From positions 1 to 13,556 of the forward strand of contig CALZDE010000035.1 in assembly GCA_945637225.1 (NCBI GenBank): DNA of 13,556 nucleotides, read 5' to 3'. Shown piece after piece: positions 1 to 7,095 of the stretch. This DNA is from an uncultured Selenomonadaceae bacterium (lineage in GTDB: Bacteria; Bacillota; Negativicutes; Selenomonadales; Selenomonadaceae). Each line of letters opens with the position of its first letter. Within the stretch, counting starts at the first letter, position 1. The translations under genes were made by a program, and so were the position numbers. The notes under the pieces were generated by a model that was given only the letters and a program-made list of their open reading frames with translations, was not told the DNA's origin and searched no databases.

Positions 1-1182
1 ATAGGTATCGGTGTAACAGGATTTATAAAATATACTGATTATATGTTATATAAGTGTAGCTCCTTTGGTAGATATTATTTGATGGCTATGAATGTATATG
101 AGGATATGATAAATTACAATAAGCTAAAGGATGGTGGGAAGAATAATCATGTAAATATAACAAGAAATGATAGTGATATTCCATTAGTAATATTTATTTT
201 AGGTGAGTCTACTAATCGTAATCATATGGGAATTTATGGCTATAGTTTACCAACAACCCCTAATCTACAAAAATTGAAGGAGGCAGGGAAACTGCATGTA
301 TTTACAGATGTGATAAGCCCGCATTCTCATACTGTTCCAGTATTAGAAAAATTATTTACATTTTATAGAACTGGTTTTAATGGAAGATGGTATGAGTATA
401 ATAATTTGTTTACCATACTTAAGGAATCGGGGTATAAGACAGCGTGGATATCCAATCAAGAGTCTTTTGGTGTATGGGGAAATGTAGGACGATTATATAG
501 TGAGTATTGTGATTATCATAAATTTGTGATGTTACGTGAATCTAGGGATGATGTCAGAAGTTATGATGAAAACGTATTGCCATATTTAGAAAGTATACTG
601 GAATCAAATAATGAAAAAAGCTTTTATGTTATACATTTGATGGGAACACATGGTGGATATAAAGAAAGGTACCCCATAACATACAATAAATTTAGTGCAA
701 ATGATGAAAAAAATGAAAAAAATAAATCTCAGAAAGAAATAATCTCACAATATGATAATGCAGTATTGTATAATGACTATGTTGTCAGTGAGATTATGAA
801 AAAAGTAGAAGATAGAGAAGCAATAGTTATTTATGTTTCTGACCATGCAGATGATGTATATGATACTGGTGATTATGCAGGACATGACGAAGTAAATGGT
901 ACAACTAATATGATAGAAATTCCTATGGTGATATATGAGACGGAAAAATTTAAGGAAAAATATCCTGATTTAGATAAGAATCTAGAAAATTCTGTTAATA
1001 TACCATACATGACAGATGATATGATTCATACATTGTTGGATATGTTGAAAATAGAAACGGATGAATTTGATTCTACTAGAAGCATTATCAATAAAAATTA
1101 TGATATGGCTAGAAAAAGAATATATCATGATAAAATTTATATCAAAGATGGTTCAGGAAGTAAATTGGTAGAGGCAAAATAG
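1..1182 (+). CDS. Phosphoethanolamine transferase-like membrane sulfatase-fold enzyme (5' partial)
   Basis: The reading frame is open to the first base of the window, so the start and the usual N-terminal membrane domain lie outside; the ATG at 43 is only an internal Met. About 393 residues of the catalytic part are present. Visible motifs (numbering from the Met at base 43) are GEST at 54-57, with Glu55 and the nucleophile candidate Thr57, then NRNHMGIYGY, HLMGTHGGY, and SDH (Asp-His at bases 841-846). These match the alkaline-phosphatase/sulfatase fold of EptA/EptC enzymes, which move phosphoethanolamine from phosphatidylethanolamine onto lipid A or LPS core on the outer face of the inner membrane. 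GEST resembles EptC/CptA more than EptA. The usual SDHGE is SDHAD here, so the acceptor is uncertain. Base composition is very AT-rich, about 27-33% GC in sampled rows, against 45-58% in several later genes, which suggests acquisition or membership of a surface-glycan locus. Confidence 0.8.
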   Translation: MGIGVTGFIKYTDYMLYKCSSFGRYYLMAMNVYEDMINYNKLKDGGKNNHVNITRNDSDIPLVIFILGESTNRNHMGIYGYSLPTTPNLQKLKEAGKLHVFTDVISPHSHTVPVLEKLFTFYRTGFNGRWYEYNNLFTILKESGYKTAWISNQESFGVWGNVGRLYSEYCDYHKFVMLRESRDDVRSYDENVLPYLESILESNNEKSFYVIHLMGTHGGYKERYPITYNKFSANDEKNEKNKSQKEIISQYDNAVLYNDYVVSEIMKKVEDREAIVIYVSDHADDVYDTGDYAGHDEVNGTTNMIEIPMVIYETEKFKEKYPDLDKNLENSVNIPYMTDDMIHTLLDMLKIETDEFDSTRSIINKNYDMARKRIYHDKIYIKDGSGSKLVEAK

Positions 1183-1213
1183 GTTGATGTGAATCTCAAG
1201 GTGGTAAACACTG

Positions 1214-1242
1214 TTGCTTTAGGCGGTTTATCGTGCTATACT
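1214..1242 (+). promoter_or_regulatory. Sigma-70-type promoter for the AAA-ATPase/exonuclease pair
   Basis: TTGCTT (1214-1219), a 17-base spacer, and TATACT (1237-1242). It lies in the 94-base gap after the phosphoethanolamine transferase and about 35 bases before the ATG at 1277, so the downstream pair can be transcribed independently. No terminator is visible after the upstream gene, so read-through is also possible. Confidence 0.6.
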
Positions 1243-1276
1243 AATCATAACGATACTCTTGAGGGAGGTATGTGTT

Positions 1277-3031
1277 ATGAAGTGCGATAAACCGCTTTTT
1301 AAGCCTCTGCCAATAGGTGGCTATGATTTTAAATCTATTATTGAAAAAGGTTCTTACTATGTAGATAAGACTTTACTGATAAAGGAATTACTCGACCGTG
1401 ATGGCAAGGTGACATTATTTACTCGTCCTCGTCGTTTTGGTAAGACCATGAATATGTATATGCTGAAGTATTTTTTCGAGGCGGCTGTTGATAGGTGTAC
1501 TGGTGAAATTGTAGACAACTCCTATCTGTTTAATGGACTTAAGATAATGTCTGCTGGTGAGGAATACCTGAAGCATATGGGGAAGTACCCTGTTATTTTC
1601 ATTAGCTTAAATACCATGAAGCAGATGGAATTTGATGGGGCTGTTCGCATGCTGATGGACGATTTAGCAGAAGAATATAAACGTCATAGTTATATATTGG
1701 GGAAAATACAGCTAAATGAAGAAGAACTTGATTTTTATAATAGAATGTGCAATAAGAAATTTGGGATAGCAGAGTGCAAGGAAGCGATACTTACGTTGAG
1801 TAAGATGCTTGAAGCATATCATGGTGTTGGTCCTGTTATTCTTATTGATGAGTATGATGTACCTCTGCAGTGGGGATATGAGCAGGGGACAGAATATTAT
1901 GCAAAAGTGTTGGACCTTATTCGAGGCATGTTTGAAAAGACCTTTAAAAATAATCCATATATGAGTTTTGGCGTGTTGACTGGCTGTTTACGTGTTTCTC
2001 GTGAGTCTATCTTTACTGGGTTTAATAATTTGGAAATAGTTTCCATTTTAACAAAGAGCTACGGTGAGTATTTTGGCTTTACTAGTGAGGAAGTAGTCAA
2101 AATGATGAATGATTTTAATGTTGCAGAAAGGGTAGATGAAGCACGTGATTGGTATAATGGCTATGTATTTGGAAAAGTAAATATTTATAATCCATGGAGC
2201 ATATTAAAATATGTACAGGATTTACGTGATGATATAAATTCTTTACCATCTCCGCATTGGGCTAATACAAGTAGCAACTCTATAGTAAAGGAAATGATTT
2301 CCCATATAGATGAAAGTGTACAGGAAGAACTTGAATTACTGATGAATGGTGGTACTGTTGAAAAGCCGGTGCATGAGGATATTACATACGCAGAACTTGA
2401 ATATGATGTTACAAGACATGAAGAATATATGGATAATTTATATAATTTCATGTTTTTTACAGGGTATTTTCGTAAGGTCAGTGAGCGTATGGAAGATGAA
2501 AGTAAATATATTACATTAGCTTTGCCTAATAGGGAAGTCAGATATATTTTTAATCGTCACATAACCAATTGGTTTAATGTTAAGATGTACCACTGGGATA
2601 GAAGTCCTCTTTTGCAGGCTGTTCTCAATCATGATACTGAGGCAATGTCAGAAGCTATTTCGGATATTTTATATGAGAGTATCAGCTTTTATGATTATGG
2701 TGAGAGTTTTTATCATGGCATCATGCTAGGCATTTTGCAGGGGATTAAGCATTATGTTGTTGATTCTAATCGTGAAAGCGGTGCAGGGCGTTATGATTTG
2801 GCACTTCGGCCTAAGTCCTTGTTCAAGCCTGTTTATATTTTTGAATTAAAATACATTAAGAATGTTGATAAATTAGATGAGATGGCAGATGAAGCGATTT
2901 GTCAGATAGAAAAAAATGATTATGCTAGACGTTTTAGGGATATGGGATATAAAAAATTCTACTATTACGGGATTGCGTTCTGTCGCAAGGATTGTGTGGT
3001 GAGATTTAAGGACCCAATGGACAAAGAATAA
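1277..3031 (+). CDS. AAA-ATPase-like protein with C-terminal PD-(D/E)XK nuclease domain (DUF1703 type)
   Basis: A 584-residue protein of the AAA-ATPase_like plus DUF1703 (PD-(D/E)XK superfamily 9) family. The N-terminus carries the family signature: FKPLPIGGYDFKSII, then YVDKT, then the P-loop RPRRFGKT at residues 50-57. A Walker B-like ILIDEYDVPL has DEYD at 191-194. The C-terminus has a nuclease core, GRYDLALRP with Asp507 and FELKY with Glu523 and Lys525, so both ATPase and nuclease sites look intact. Start choice: a TTG at 1259 gives six more residues, but the ATG at 1277 has GGGAGG (1263-1268) 8 bases upstream. It is followed almost directly by a DEDDh exonuclease gene and has its own promoter. 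The family is often present in many copies in gut anaerobes and its role is not established; selfish or defence-related activity is conjecture. Several rows are AT-rich (25-45% GC). Confidence 0.88.
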   Translation: MKCDKPLFKPLPIGGYDFKSIIEKGSYYVDKTLLIKELLDRDGKVTLFTRPRRFGKTMNMYMLKYFFEAAVDRCTGEIVDNSYLFNGLKIMSAGEEYLKHMGKYPVIFISLNTMKQMEFDGAVRMLMDDLAEEYKRHSYILGKIQLNEEELDFYNRMCNKKFGIAECKEAILTLSKMLEAYHGVGPVILIDEYDVPLQWGYEQGTEYYAKVLDLIRGMFEKTFKNNPYMSFGVLTGCLRVSRESIFTGFNNLEIVSILTKSYGEYFGFTSEEVVKMMNDFNVAERVDEARDWYNGYVFGKVNIYNPWSILKYVQDLRDDINSLPSPHWANTSSNSIVKEMISHIDESVQEELELLMNGGTVEKPVHEDITYAELEYDVTRHEEYMDNLYNFMFFTGYFRKVSERMEDESKYITLALPNREVRYIFNRHITNWFNVKMYHWDRSPLLQAVLNHDTEAMSEAISDILYESISFYDYGESFYHGIMLGILQGIKHYVVDSNRESGAGRYDLALRPKSLFKPVYIFELKYIKNVDKLDEMADEAICQIEKNDYARRFRDMGYKKFYYYGIAFCRKDCVVRFKDPMDKE

Positions 3032-3047
3032 AATGGAGAGAAAGTAT

Positions 3048-3602
3048 ATGAATTATTGTGCAATTGATTTTGAGACTGCTACTAATGCCCGCAATTCTGC
3101 CTGCAGTGTTGCTGTGGTGGATGTTGTTGATGGCGTTATGAAGGATAGCTTTTATACTTTGATTCAGCCACCAGAAAATAAGTACAATTATAACAACATA
3201 CAAATTCATGGCATTAAGCCGGCAGATACTGCTAATGCTCCGACCTTTGCTGAGATTTGGCCTGAGCTCCGTCTGCACCTTGAAAATAAAATTGTTCTTG
3301 CTCACAATGCTAACTTTGATATGAGTGTTCTTCGCTACTGCATAAATGATTTTCATTTAAAGCCTGTGAATTTTACGGAGGGCTGTACCTTGAAGCTGGC
3401 TCGTGCTGTATGGCCTCATTTGGAACGTCATAAACTGAACTGCTGTGCTGATTATATGGGGATAGATTTTAAGCACCATGATGCTTTGGAGGATTCCCGT
3501 ACCTGTGCGGCTATTCCTTTGAAGGCAGCCAAAGAGCGTGGTTTGGGCAGTGTTAGAGAGATTTTTAGTGCAGTCAGAGTTCCCTTAAAACCTTTTATGT
3601 AA
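3048..3602 (+). CDS. DnaQ-like DEDDh 3'-5' exonuclease
   Basis: A 184-residue single-domain 3'-5' exonuclease of the RNase T/DnaQ superfamily, expected to use two metal ions to remove nucleotides from DNA or RNA 3' ends. All five catalytic positions are visible: Asp7 and Glu9 in AIDFET (Exo I), Asp91 in HNANFD (Exo II), and His144 and Asp149 in HHDALED (Exo III, H-x4-D). There is no BRCT or polymerase domain; the last 20 residues are an unassigned tail. Start choice: an ATG at 3033 adds five residues but lacks a good RBS, whereas the ATG at 3048 has GGAGAG (3035-3040) 7 bases upstream and gives the family-typical MNYCAIDFET beginning. The gene sits 16 bases after the AAA-ATPase/nuclease gene, so co-transcription is likely. 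Its substrate cannot be read from sequence. Confidence 0.9.
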   Translation: MNYCAIDFETATNARNSACSVAVVDVVDGVMKDSFYTLIQPPENKYNYNNIQIHGIKPADTANAPTFAEIWPELRLHLENKIVLAHNANFDMSVLRYCINDFHLKPVNFTEGCTLKLARAVWPHLERHKLNCCADYMGIDFKHHDALEDSRTCAAIPLKAAKERGLGSVREIFSAVRVPLKPFM

Positions 3603-3632
3603 TAAACTAGTAAAACACTAATGAAAAATAAC

Positions 3633-3660
3633 TTGTAATTTAGCTGAAATGTGTTATAAT
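3633..3660 (+). promoter_or_regulatory. Extended -10 promoter of the phosphate-uptake operon
   Basis: TTGTAA (3633-3638), a 16-base spacer, and a perfect TATAAT (3655-3660) preceded by TGT, making an extended -10 (TG at 3652-3653). The TATAAT ends 43 bases before the ATG at 3704. No convincing Pho-box direct repeat was seen beside it. Confidence 0.72.
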
Positions 3661-3703
3661 ATGTTTTGTATAAGTATTATTAAAGCATTGGGGGAGGACC
3701 TAC

Positions 3704-4336
3704 ATGTTTAGCTTTAAGAAGAAGAACGATAGTAGTGAGTTTTTCGATCTTTTCGTAGAAAGTGCCCGTTACTTCAACAAGGGGGCTTTGCTGATGGACG
3801 ATGTTATGATTGACCATAGCAAGGCTGAGGTTAAGGTAAAGGAAATTCAGGACTTAGAGCATGCTGCGGATAAGATTAATGACAAGATTATTGATAAGTT
3901 AAATCTCACGTTTATTACTCCAATTGACCGTGAGGACATTTATTCTTTAGCAAATGGTCTTGATGATGGTGTAGATTACCTGCAGGGTACCTTGCAGCGT
4001 ATTGTTATGTACCATACTGGTGAGCCTCGTGAGGGTGCTGTTCAGCTGACTAAGCTTCTGATTGAGAGCACTGATGAAATCATTAAGGCATTGGAAATGC
4101 TGAAGGATCTGAAGAAGAATCAGGCGGCTATTATGGATCACATTCAGAAGGTTTATCGTCTGGAAAGTGAAGGCGACCGTATCTTCCGTCGTGAAATTGC
4201 CTATCTGTTTGATCAGGTGAAGGATCCAATTGAGCTTATTAAGTGGAAGGATATTCTTGAATACTTAGAGGATACTACCGATCATTGCGAGCGAATTGCA
4301 GATTTGATTAGGGGCGTGGTTATGAAGTATGCCTGA
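3704..4336 (+). CDS. DUF47 family PhoU-like protein, PiT accessory/regulator
   Basis: A 210-residue, soluble, all-helical protein of the DUF47 (PhoU-like, TIGR00153) family. These proteins are encoded next to PiT transporters and are thought to regulate or support low-affinity phosphate uptake. The sequence fits: charged amphipathic helices, the N-terminal FFDLF.ESA.YF..GA pattern, an LEHAADKINDKIIDKLN segment around residues 52-68, the family-typical TFITPIDREDI, and a C-terminal LEDTTDHCERIADLIRG. No membrane segment is present. The ATG has GGAGG (3693-3697) 6 bases upstream. Its last 8 bases overlap the start of the transporter gene (ATG at 4329, TGA at 4334-4336), so translational coupling and stoichiometric production are likely. 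Length is normal for the family. Confidence 0.92.
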   Translation: MFSFKKKNDSSEFFDLFVESARYFNKGALLMDDVMIDHSKAEVKVKEIQDLEHAADKINDKIIDKLNLTFITPIDREDIYSLANGLDDGVDYLQGTLQRIVMYHTGEPREGAVQLTKLLIESTDEIIKALEMLKDLKKNQAAIMDHIQKVYRLESEGDRIFRREIAYLFDQVKDPIELIKWKDILEYLEDTTDHCERIADLIRGVVMKYA

Positions 4337-5324
4337 TTTACATCCTTTTATAATTATAGTTATAGTCTTAGCACTGGCTTTTGACTTTATCAATGGTTTC
4401 CATGATACAGCTAATGCTATTGCTACTTCTGTTTCTACTCGTGCTATTTCACCAACCAACGCTATTATTATGGCGGCAGTGCTTAACTTTTTAGGTGCTA
4501 TGGTCAGTACGGGTGTTGCAAAGACCATTGGCGGTGATATTGTCGTAGGTCATATTGACCAGCCTATTATTATTGCAGGTCTTGTGGGTGCGATTATATG
4601 GAATTTGCTGACGTGGCTTGTCGGCCTCCCCAGCAGTTCCTCTCATGCTCTGATTGGCGGTATGATCGGCGGTGTTCTTCTGTCTCCATTGGGGGTGGAT
4701 GGTCTTAACATGCAGGGTATCGGCAAGATTGTCATTGCTTTGGTAGCCTCTCCAGTAGTGGGCGGTATCATTGGTTTCATCATTATGTCCATTATGTTCA
4801 GGGTGTTCCATGGTGCTAATCCATCTAAGACAAATGCACGCTTCAAGAAAATGCAGATTATTACTGCGGCTACAATGGCGTTCTCTCATGGCTCCAACGA
4901 TGCTCAGAAGTCAATGGGTATTATCACCCTTGCACTGGTATCCGGTGGTGTGCTGACAGAGTTTGAGGTTCCTGATATAGTTAAGATTCTTTGTGCGACT
5001 GCGATGGCGGTTGGTACTTCTGTCGGCGGCTGGAGTATTATCAAGACCGTTGGCGGTAAGATTTTCAAGCTGGAGCCTATCAATGGCTTTGCGGCTGACT
5101 TAAATTCTTCTATCGTAGTATTCACTGCTACCCTGTTACATTTGCCTGTAAGTACAACTCATGTAGTATCTGGTTCTATCATGGGCGTTGGTGCTGCAAA
5201 GCGTATCAATGCGGTTCGCTGGGGTGTAGCACAGCAGATGGTTATGGCATGGGTATTGACTATTCCGTGTACTGCTGTAATGGGTGCCTTGGCTTATAAG
5301 GTCCTTATGGCTCTGTTTGGGTAG
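4329..5324 (+). CDS. pit: PiT family inorganic phosphate transporter
   Basis: A 331-residue polytopic membrane protein of the inorganic phosphate transporter (PiT, PHO4) family, importing phosphate with H+ or Na+, possibly as a metal-phosphate complex. Both halves of the internally duplicated fold are visible: FDFINGFHDTANAIATS near residues 18-34 and FSHGSNDAQKSMG at 185-197 carry the two GxxD/N signatures, and GLPSSSSHALIGG (99-111) is mirrored by HLPVSTTHVVSGS (271-283). About 8-10 hydrophobic helices are expected. The ATG overlaps the DUF47 stop by 8 bases; the RBS is weak (AGGGGCG a few bases before 4322), which fits translational coupling. At 331 residues it belongs to the short bacterial/archaeal form without a large central loop. 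A strong terminator follows at 5355, closing a two-gene operon. The name is by family; transport was not tested. Confidence 0.93.
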   Translation: MPDLHPFIIIVIVLALAFDFINGFHDTANAIATSVSTRAISPTNAIIMAAVLNFLGAMVSTGVAKTIGGDIVVGHIDQPIIIAGLVGAIIWNLLTWLVGLPSSSSHALIGGMIGGVLLSPLGVDGLNMQGIGKIVIALVASPVVGGIIGFIIMSIMFRVFHGANPSKTNARFKKMQIITAATMAFSHGSNDAQKSMGIITLALVSGGVLTEFEVPDIVKILCATAMAVGTSVGGWSIIKTVGGKIFKLEPINGFAADLNSSIVVFTATLLHLPVSTTHVVSGSIMGVGAAKRINAVRWGVAQQMVMAWVLTIPCTAVMGALAYKVLMALFG

Positions 5325-5354
5325 TGTTTTAGTAAAATAATGATAAAACTTTTT

Positions 5355-5396
5355 GGGATATACTGGTATTTTATCGGTATATCCCTTTATTTTATT
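5355..5396 (+). terminator. Intrinsic terminator after the phosphate operon
   Basis: GGGATATAC (5355-5363) pairs perfectly with GTATATCCC (5377-5385); the helix can continue inward with A-U and G-U pairs to a 3-base loop (about 14 pairs). It is followed by a T-rich tract (TTTATTTTATT, 5386-5396). Confidence 0.85.
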
Positions 5397-5400
5397 GGAT

Positions 5401-5414
5401 AAATGTGTTATACT
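5401..5414 (+). promoter_or_regulatory. Extended -10 promoter for the nucleoside kinase gene
   Basis: AAATGTGTTATACT at 5401-5414 has TGT directly before TATACT (5409-5414), an extended -10. The -35 region falls in the T-tract of the preceding terminator and is poor (TTTATT, 5386-5391, 17-base spacing). Thirteen of 14 bases match the -10 region of the phosphate operon at 3647-3660. Confidence 0.55.
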
Positions 5415-5462
5415 GATAACAAATAAGAAAAAGAGTCGGAATTATGGTTAGGGGGGATGTTT

Positions 5463-6953
5463 ATGGCTATTGATTTATCTACGGAAGCTGGTCAGGTAAC
5501 TTATCGCCGTTCGGTTACTTTTTTACTGATGAAAACTGTTCATGAAATGCTTCCAGAGGCACAGGTGATTGATAGATTTTCAATTCATAAGGCATTGTAT
5601 TTTGAGCTTCAGAATGCAGGAGCGGTTGACAAAGAACTGGTAGAGCGTATAAAGTCAAAGATGAAGGAGCTTGTAGCGGAAAAACTGCCTATTATTTATA
5701 AAGAGGTTCCTAAGGATGAAGCGATTAAAATAATTGAAAAGCATAATATGACCTACCGTTTGGAGCTCTTTAAGCAGGCAAATTTCCAAAAGGCAACCTT
5801 TTATCAGTGCGGTGACTATTTTGATATGCTCTGTGGCAAGCTTCTTGATTCTACGGAAGGTCTTGACCAGTTTGAGCTGGATTATTACGGTGATGGCATG
5901 GTACTGCGTACTCCTATGACGGAAAAGGGCGTATGCAAAATTCATGAGCTGATTGGTTTGCCAAAGCTGACCTCTATCCGCAAGGAAACGAAAAAGTGGG
6001 CGAAAATCCTTAACTGTGATTATGTTGCTGACCTTAACAAGCTGGTGGGGACTGACGGCTTTGGTGATATGGTAAGAGTTTCAGAGGGACTTCACGAAAA
6101 GAAAATAGCTCAGATTGCCGACCATATCGCTGATAATATAGAGAATTTAAGGGTTATTACCATAGCAGGGCCTAGCTCATCGGGCAAGACATCATTTGCA
6201 CAGCGTCTCAGGATTCAGCTTCGTGTAAATGGTATTGAGCCAATATCCCTTTCATTGGATGATTATTACGTCAATCGTGTTGATACGCCACTCGATGAAA
6301 AAGGTGAATATGATTTTGAAGCTTTAGAGGCTATTGATATTAAGCTGTTTAATGAGCATTTGGTGAAATTGATGGCAGGGGAGGAAGTAAAGACTCCTAT
6401 TTACAATTTCCTTACGGGTCAGCGTGAGTGGTCAGATAATCCACCAAAGAAAATCCGCCCCGACCAGCCTATTATAATAGAAGGCATTCACGGTTTGAAT
6501 GAAAAGCTGACTTCATCAGTTCCTAGGGAAAATAAGTACAAAATCTATATCAGTGCCCTTACTCCTCTGAGTCTTGACCGCCACAACCGTATTCCTACTA
6601 CACAGGCAAGACTTTTGAGACGCTTAGTTAGAGACTACAAGACAAGAGGTTTTTCCGGTTCTGCTACCCTGCATAAATGGGCTAGTGTAAGAGCAGGCGA
6701 GGAAAAGAATATCTTCCCTTATCAGGAAGAAGCGGATATCATGTTCAATTCTGCCCTTATTTATGAGCTTTCCCTGCTGAAGAAGTATGCCGTACCAATG
6801 CTGAATGAAATATCTCAGGATGACCCTCAGTATCAGAAGGCACAGGAACTTTTGGATTTCTGCAGCTGTTTCAGGGGTGAGGTTGACGAGTCCGATGTAC
6901 CAAACAATTCCATTTTAAGGGAATTTATCGGCGGTTCTGTATTTTTTAAATAA
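5463..6953 (+). CDS. Nucleoside (uridine) kinase-like protein with synthetase-type N-terminal domain
   Basis: A 496-residue two-part protein. The C-terminal half is a P-loop kinase of the uridine kinase/phosphoribulokinase family: GPSSSGKT at residues 236-243, SLDDYYVNR soon after, and IIEGIHGLN. These suit ATP-dependent phosphorylation of a nucleoside such as uridine or cytidine in the cytosol. The N-terminal half resembles the second additional domain of threonyl/alanyl-tRNA synthetases (CGDYFDMLCG matches the synthetase CGDFVDLCRGPH region), an architecture known for a Firmicute kinase family. The usual TGS domain in front of it is absent, and the metal-binding histidines are not conserved (YRRSVTFLL where HxxxH would stand; no His after CG). 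Start choice: ATG 5457 abuts the G-tract, whereas ATG 5463 has GGGGGG (5451-5456) 6 bases upstream. Substrate specificity is inferred from family only. Confidence 0.85.
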   Translation: MAIDLSTEAGQVTYRRSVTFLLMKTVHEMLPEAQVIDRFSIHKALYFELQNAGAVDKELVERIKSKMKELVAEKLPIIYKEVPKDEAIKIIEKHNMTYRLELFKQANFQKATFYQCGDYFDMLCGKLLDSTEGLDQFELDYYGDGMVLRTPMTEKGVCKIHELIGLPKLTSIRKETKKWAKILNCDYVADLNKLVGTDGFGDMVRVSEGLHEKKIAQIADHIADNIENLRVITIAGPSSSGKTSFAQRLRIQLRVNGIEPISLSLDDYYVNRVDTPLDEKGEYDFEALEAIDIKLFNEHLVKLMAGEEVKTPIYNFLTGQREWSDNPPKKIRPDQPIIIEGIHGLNEKLTSSVPRENKYKIYISALTPLSLDRHNRIPTTQARLLRRLVRDYKTRGFSGSATLHKWASVRAGEEKNIFPYQEEADIMFNSALIYELSLLKKYAVPMLNEISQDDPQYQKAQELLDFCSCFRGEVDESDVPNNSILREFIGGSVFFK

Positions 6954-7008
6954 ATTTTAAAATTTCTCTAATGTAAATTTAAACTTATTACTTTACAATA
7001 TAAAGGAA

Positions 7009-7029
7009 GAAAATGCTTGTTGCATTTTC
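7009..7029 (+). other. Perfect 8-bp hairpin in the gap before the secreted protein gene
   Basis: GAAAATGC (7009-7016) pairs with GCATTTTC (7022-7029) around the loop TTGTT. No T-tract follows, so it is not a standard terminator. Its right arm contains part of the candidate -35 (TTGCAT, 7020-7025), so it could be an operator or the weak end of the kinase transcript. The kinase gene otherwise has no clear terminator; only AT-rich inverted repeats lie at 6950-6966. Confidence 0.45.
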
Positions 7030-7049
7030 ATGATTGAGGTCGTTATAAA
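7020..7049 (+). promoter_or_regulatory. Candidate promoter for the secreted repeat protein
   Basis: TTGCAT (7020-7025), an 18-base spacer, and TATAAA (7044-7049), ending 46 bases before the ATG at 7096. Neither box is perfect, and the -35 sits inside an inverted repeat. Confidence 0.4.
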
Positions 7050-7095
7050 CCATAGAGATTGATACTGAGTTAAATTTTATTAGGAGTTGGTAGTG

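Noticed and set aside
1259..1276. TTG start for the AAA-ATPase gene
   Set aside because: It lies before the ribosome binding site GGGAGG (1263-1268), which is well placed for the ATG at 1277.
3006..3356. Antisense open frame across the start of the exonuclease gene
   Set aside because: It covers the conserved Exo I and Exo II coding region on the other strand and has no promoter or family signature.
6950..6966. AAATTTTAAAATTT palindrome after the nucleoside kinase as a terminator
   Set aside because: AT-only stem with no GC core and no T-tract of useful length after it.
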